NCBI GenBank assembly: GCA_026982835.1
Contig: JALSGI010000120.1
Span: 1-5,423 of the forward strand
Length of the DNA: 5,423 nucleotides
From: Planctomycetota bacterium
GTDB taxonomy: Bacteria > Planctomycetota > Planctomycetia > Pirellulales > S012-138
Direction of reading: 5' to 3'
The translations under genes and the position numbers were made by a program. The notes below the pieces were generated by a model. That model was not told the DNA's origin. It worked only from the letters and a program-made list of their open reading frames with translations, and made no database searches. Of this stretch, positions 4,966 to 5,423 are shown in pieces (within the stretch, counting starts at the first letter, position 1; every line of letters begins with the position of its first letter).

Positions 4966-5423
4966 ATGAGCGCCTACAACCTGGCCCTGTTCCACCGTGC
5001 CTTGGACCTGATGCGCCGCGATGCCCAGGCCGAAAAGCCCAGCGGCGAACTTGCAAACTTGCTTGCCGAGTTTTGGGCTGTGGCCCAGGAAGAAAAACCC
5101 CCTTGGGCCGCCCCGTTCCGCAAAACCCGGCTGTGGCAGGATGAACAAACCAAGCAGCTTCACCCGGAAGTTTTTCAGGCTCTCCAGCGGGCCGGAGAGA
5201 AGTTCTGGCCCACCCAGTACCCCAAGCCCAAAGTGCCCACCCCCCAGGAAATGCACCGCCAGGGGGTGCCCGAGTGGCAGATTTGCCACACCTGGGGCCT
5301 GATGCACAACGGAGCTCCCGACTTGGCCAGGCTACGCGAAGAACTGGAAAAGGGCGGCACCCACACCCGCAACAAGAAGCCCCTTCCGGTCCAGCAGGTG
5401 GAGGCGGCCCAGCAGGAGCGGCT
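4966..5423 (+). CDS. Unknown protein, 3' end beyond the window
   Basis: The frame is open from this ATG to the right edge, giving 152 visible residues; I do not recognise the family. A strong Shine-Dalgarno supports the start. The N-terminal part (about 1-45) is helical, with AYNLALFHRALDLMRRDA and LANLLAEFWAVAQEE. A Trp/Pro-rich middle follows (W47, W57, W81). Residues 92-128 run PTPQEMHRQGVPEWQICHTW, then GLMHNGAPDLARLREELEKG; the 'EM..QGVPEWQIC..WGL' part has the spacing of a helix-turn-helix, as in domains that choose DNA sites, with the second half reading as another helix. This suggests a DNA-associated role but does not prove it. There is no signal peptide or membrane segment. The codon pattern is regular and GC-rich, so this gene looks intact, unlike the one before it. 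Its place after a regulator and a nuclease-like remnant fits a phage or integrative-element module. Confidence 0.8.
   Translation, partial: MSAYNLALFHRALDLMRRDAQAEKPSGELANLLAEFWAVAQEEKPPWAAPFRKTRLWQDEQTKQLHPEVFQALQRAGEKFWPTQYPKPKVPTPQEMHRQGVPEWQICHTWGLMHNGAPDLARLREELEKGGTHTRNKKPLPVQQVEAAQQER

Noticed and set aside
4409..5307. Overlapping minus-strand open frames of 215 and 173 codons
   Set aside because: They lie antisense to the 84-residue gene, the repeats and the gene at 4966, with no protein-like motifs and no ribosome sites.

Overview
The window is GC-rich bacterial DNA and most likely comes from a planctomycete (Pirellulales/Thermogutta-like). Three things point that way: a type I 3-dehydroquinate dehydratase fused to shikimate dehydrogenase, a protein with a CxxCH motif followed by two PDZ domains (resembling the planctomycete 'Trx7/PDZ' family), and core genes with weak or no Shine-Dalgarno sequences. 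Chlamydiae also carry the aroDE fusion, so the phylum call is an inference.

The left part (1-3555) is a chromosomal backbone. It holds the 3' end of a CxxCH/double-PDZ protein gene (+), then a convergent aroDE fusion (-). A 395-base divergent intergenic region with a consensus -10 for aroDE follows, then rnc for RNase III (+). The RNase III has every expected motif except one metal-binding Asp, which is replaced by Gly.

The middle (3556-3906) is a compact single-gene tRNA unit: a candidate promoter, an intact tRNA-Leu (anticodon CAG, CCA not encoded) and a G+C-rich hairpin with a T tract.

The right part (3907-5423) looks accessory and may be one end of an element lying next to the tRNA gene. 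It starts with a small excisionase/MerR-like helix-turn-helix gene of about 54% GC. Two promoter-like sequences flank this gene and match each other at 19 of 25 positions without gaps. The second contains a perfect dyad and is followed at once by an intrinsic terminator. Next come an 84-residue gene of unknown function, an overlapping and apparently wrecked gene whose first residues recall RecB-like PD-(D/E)XK nucleases, a large inverted repeat with heptamer repeats, and the start of an unknown gene that runs off the window. Both intact genes after the HTH gene have strong Shine-Dalgarno sequences, unlike the backbone genes.

The most interesting proposal is a small regulatory switch: the HTH protein could bind both twin promoter/operators, controlling its own, possibly leaderless, transcript and the downstream accessory operon. 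This rests on sequence similarity and spacing only.
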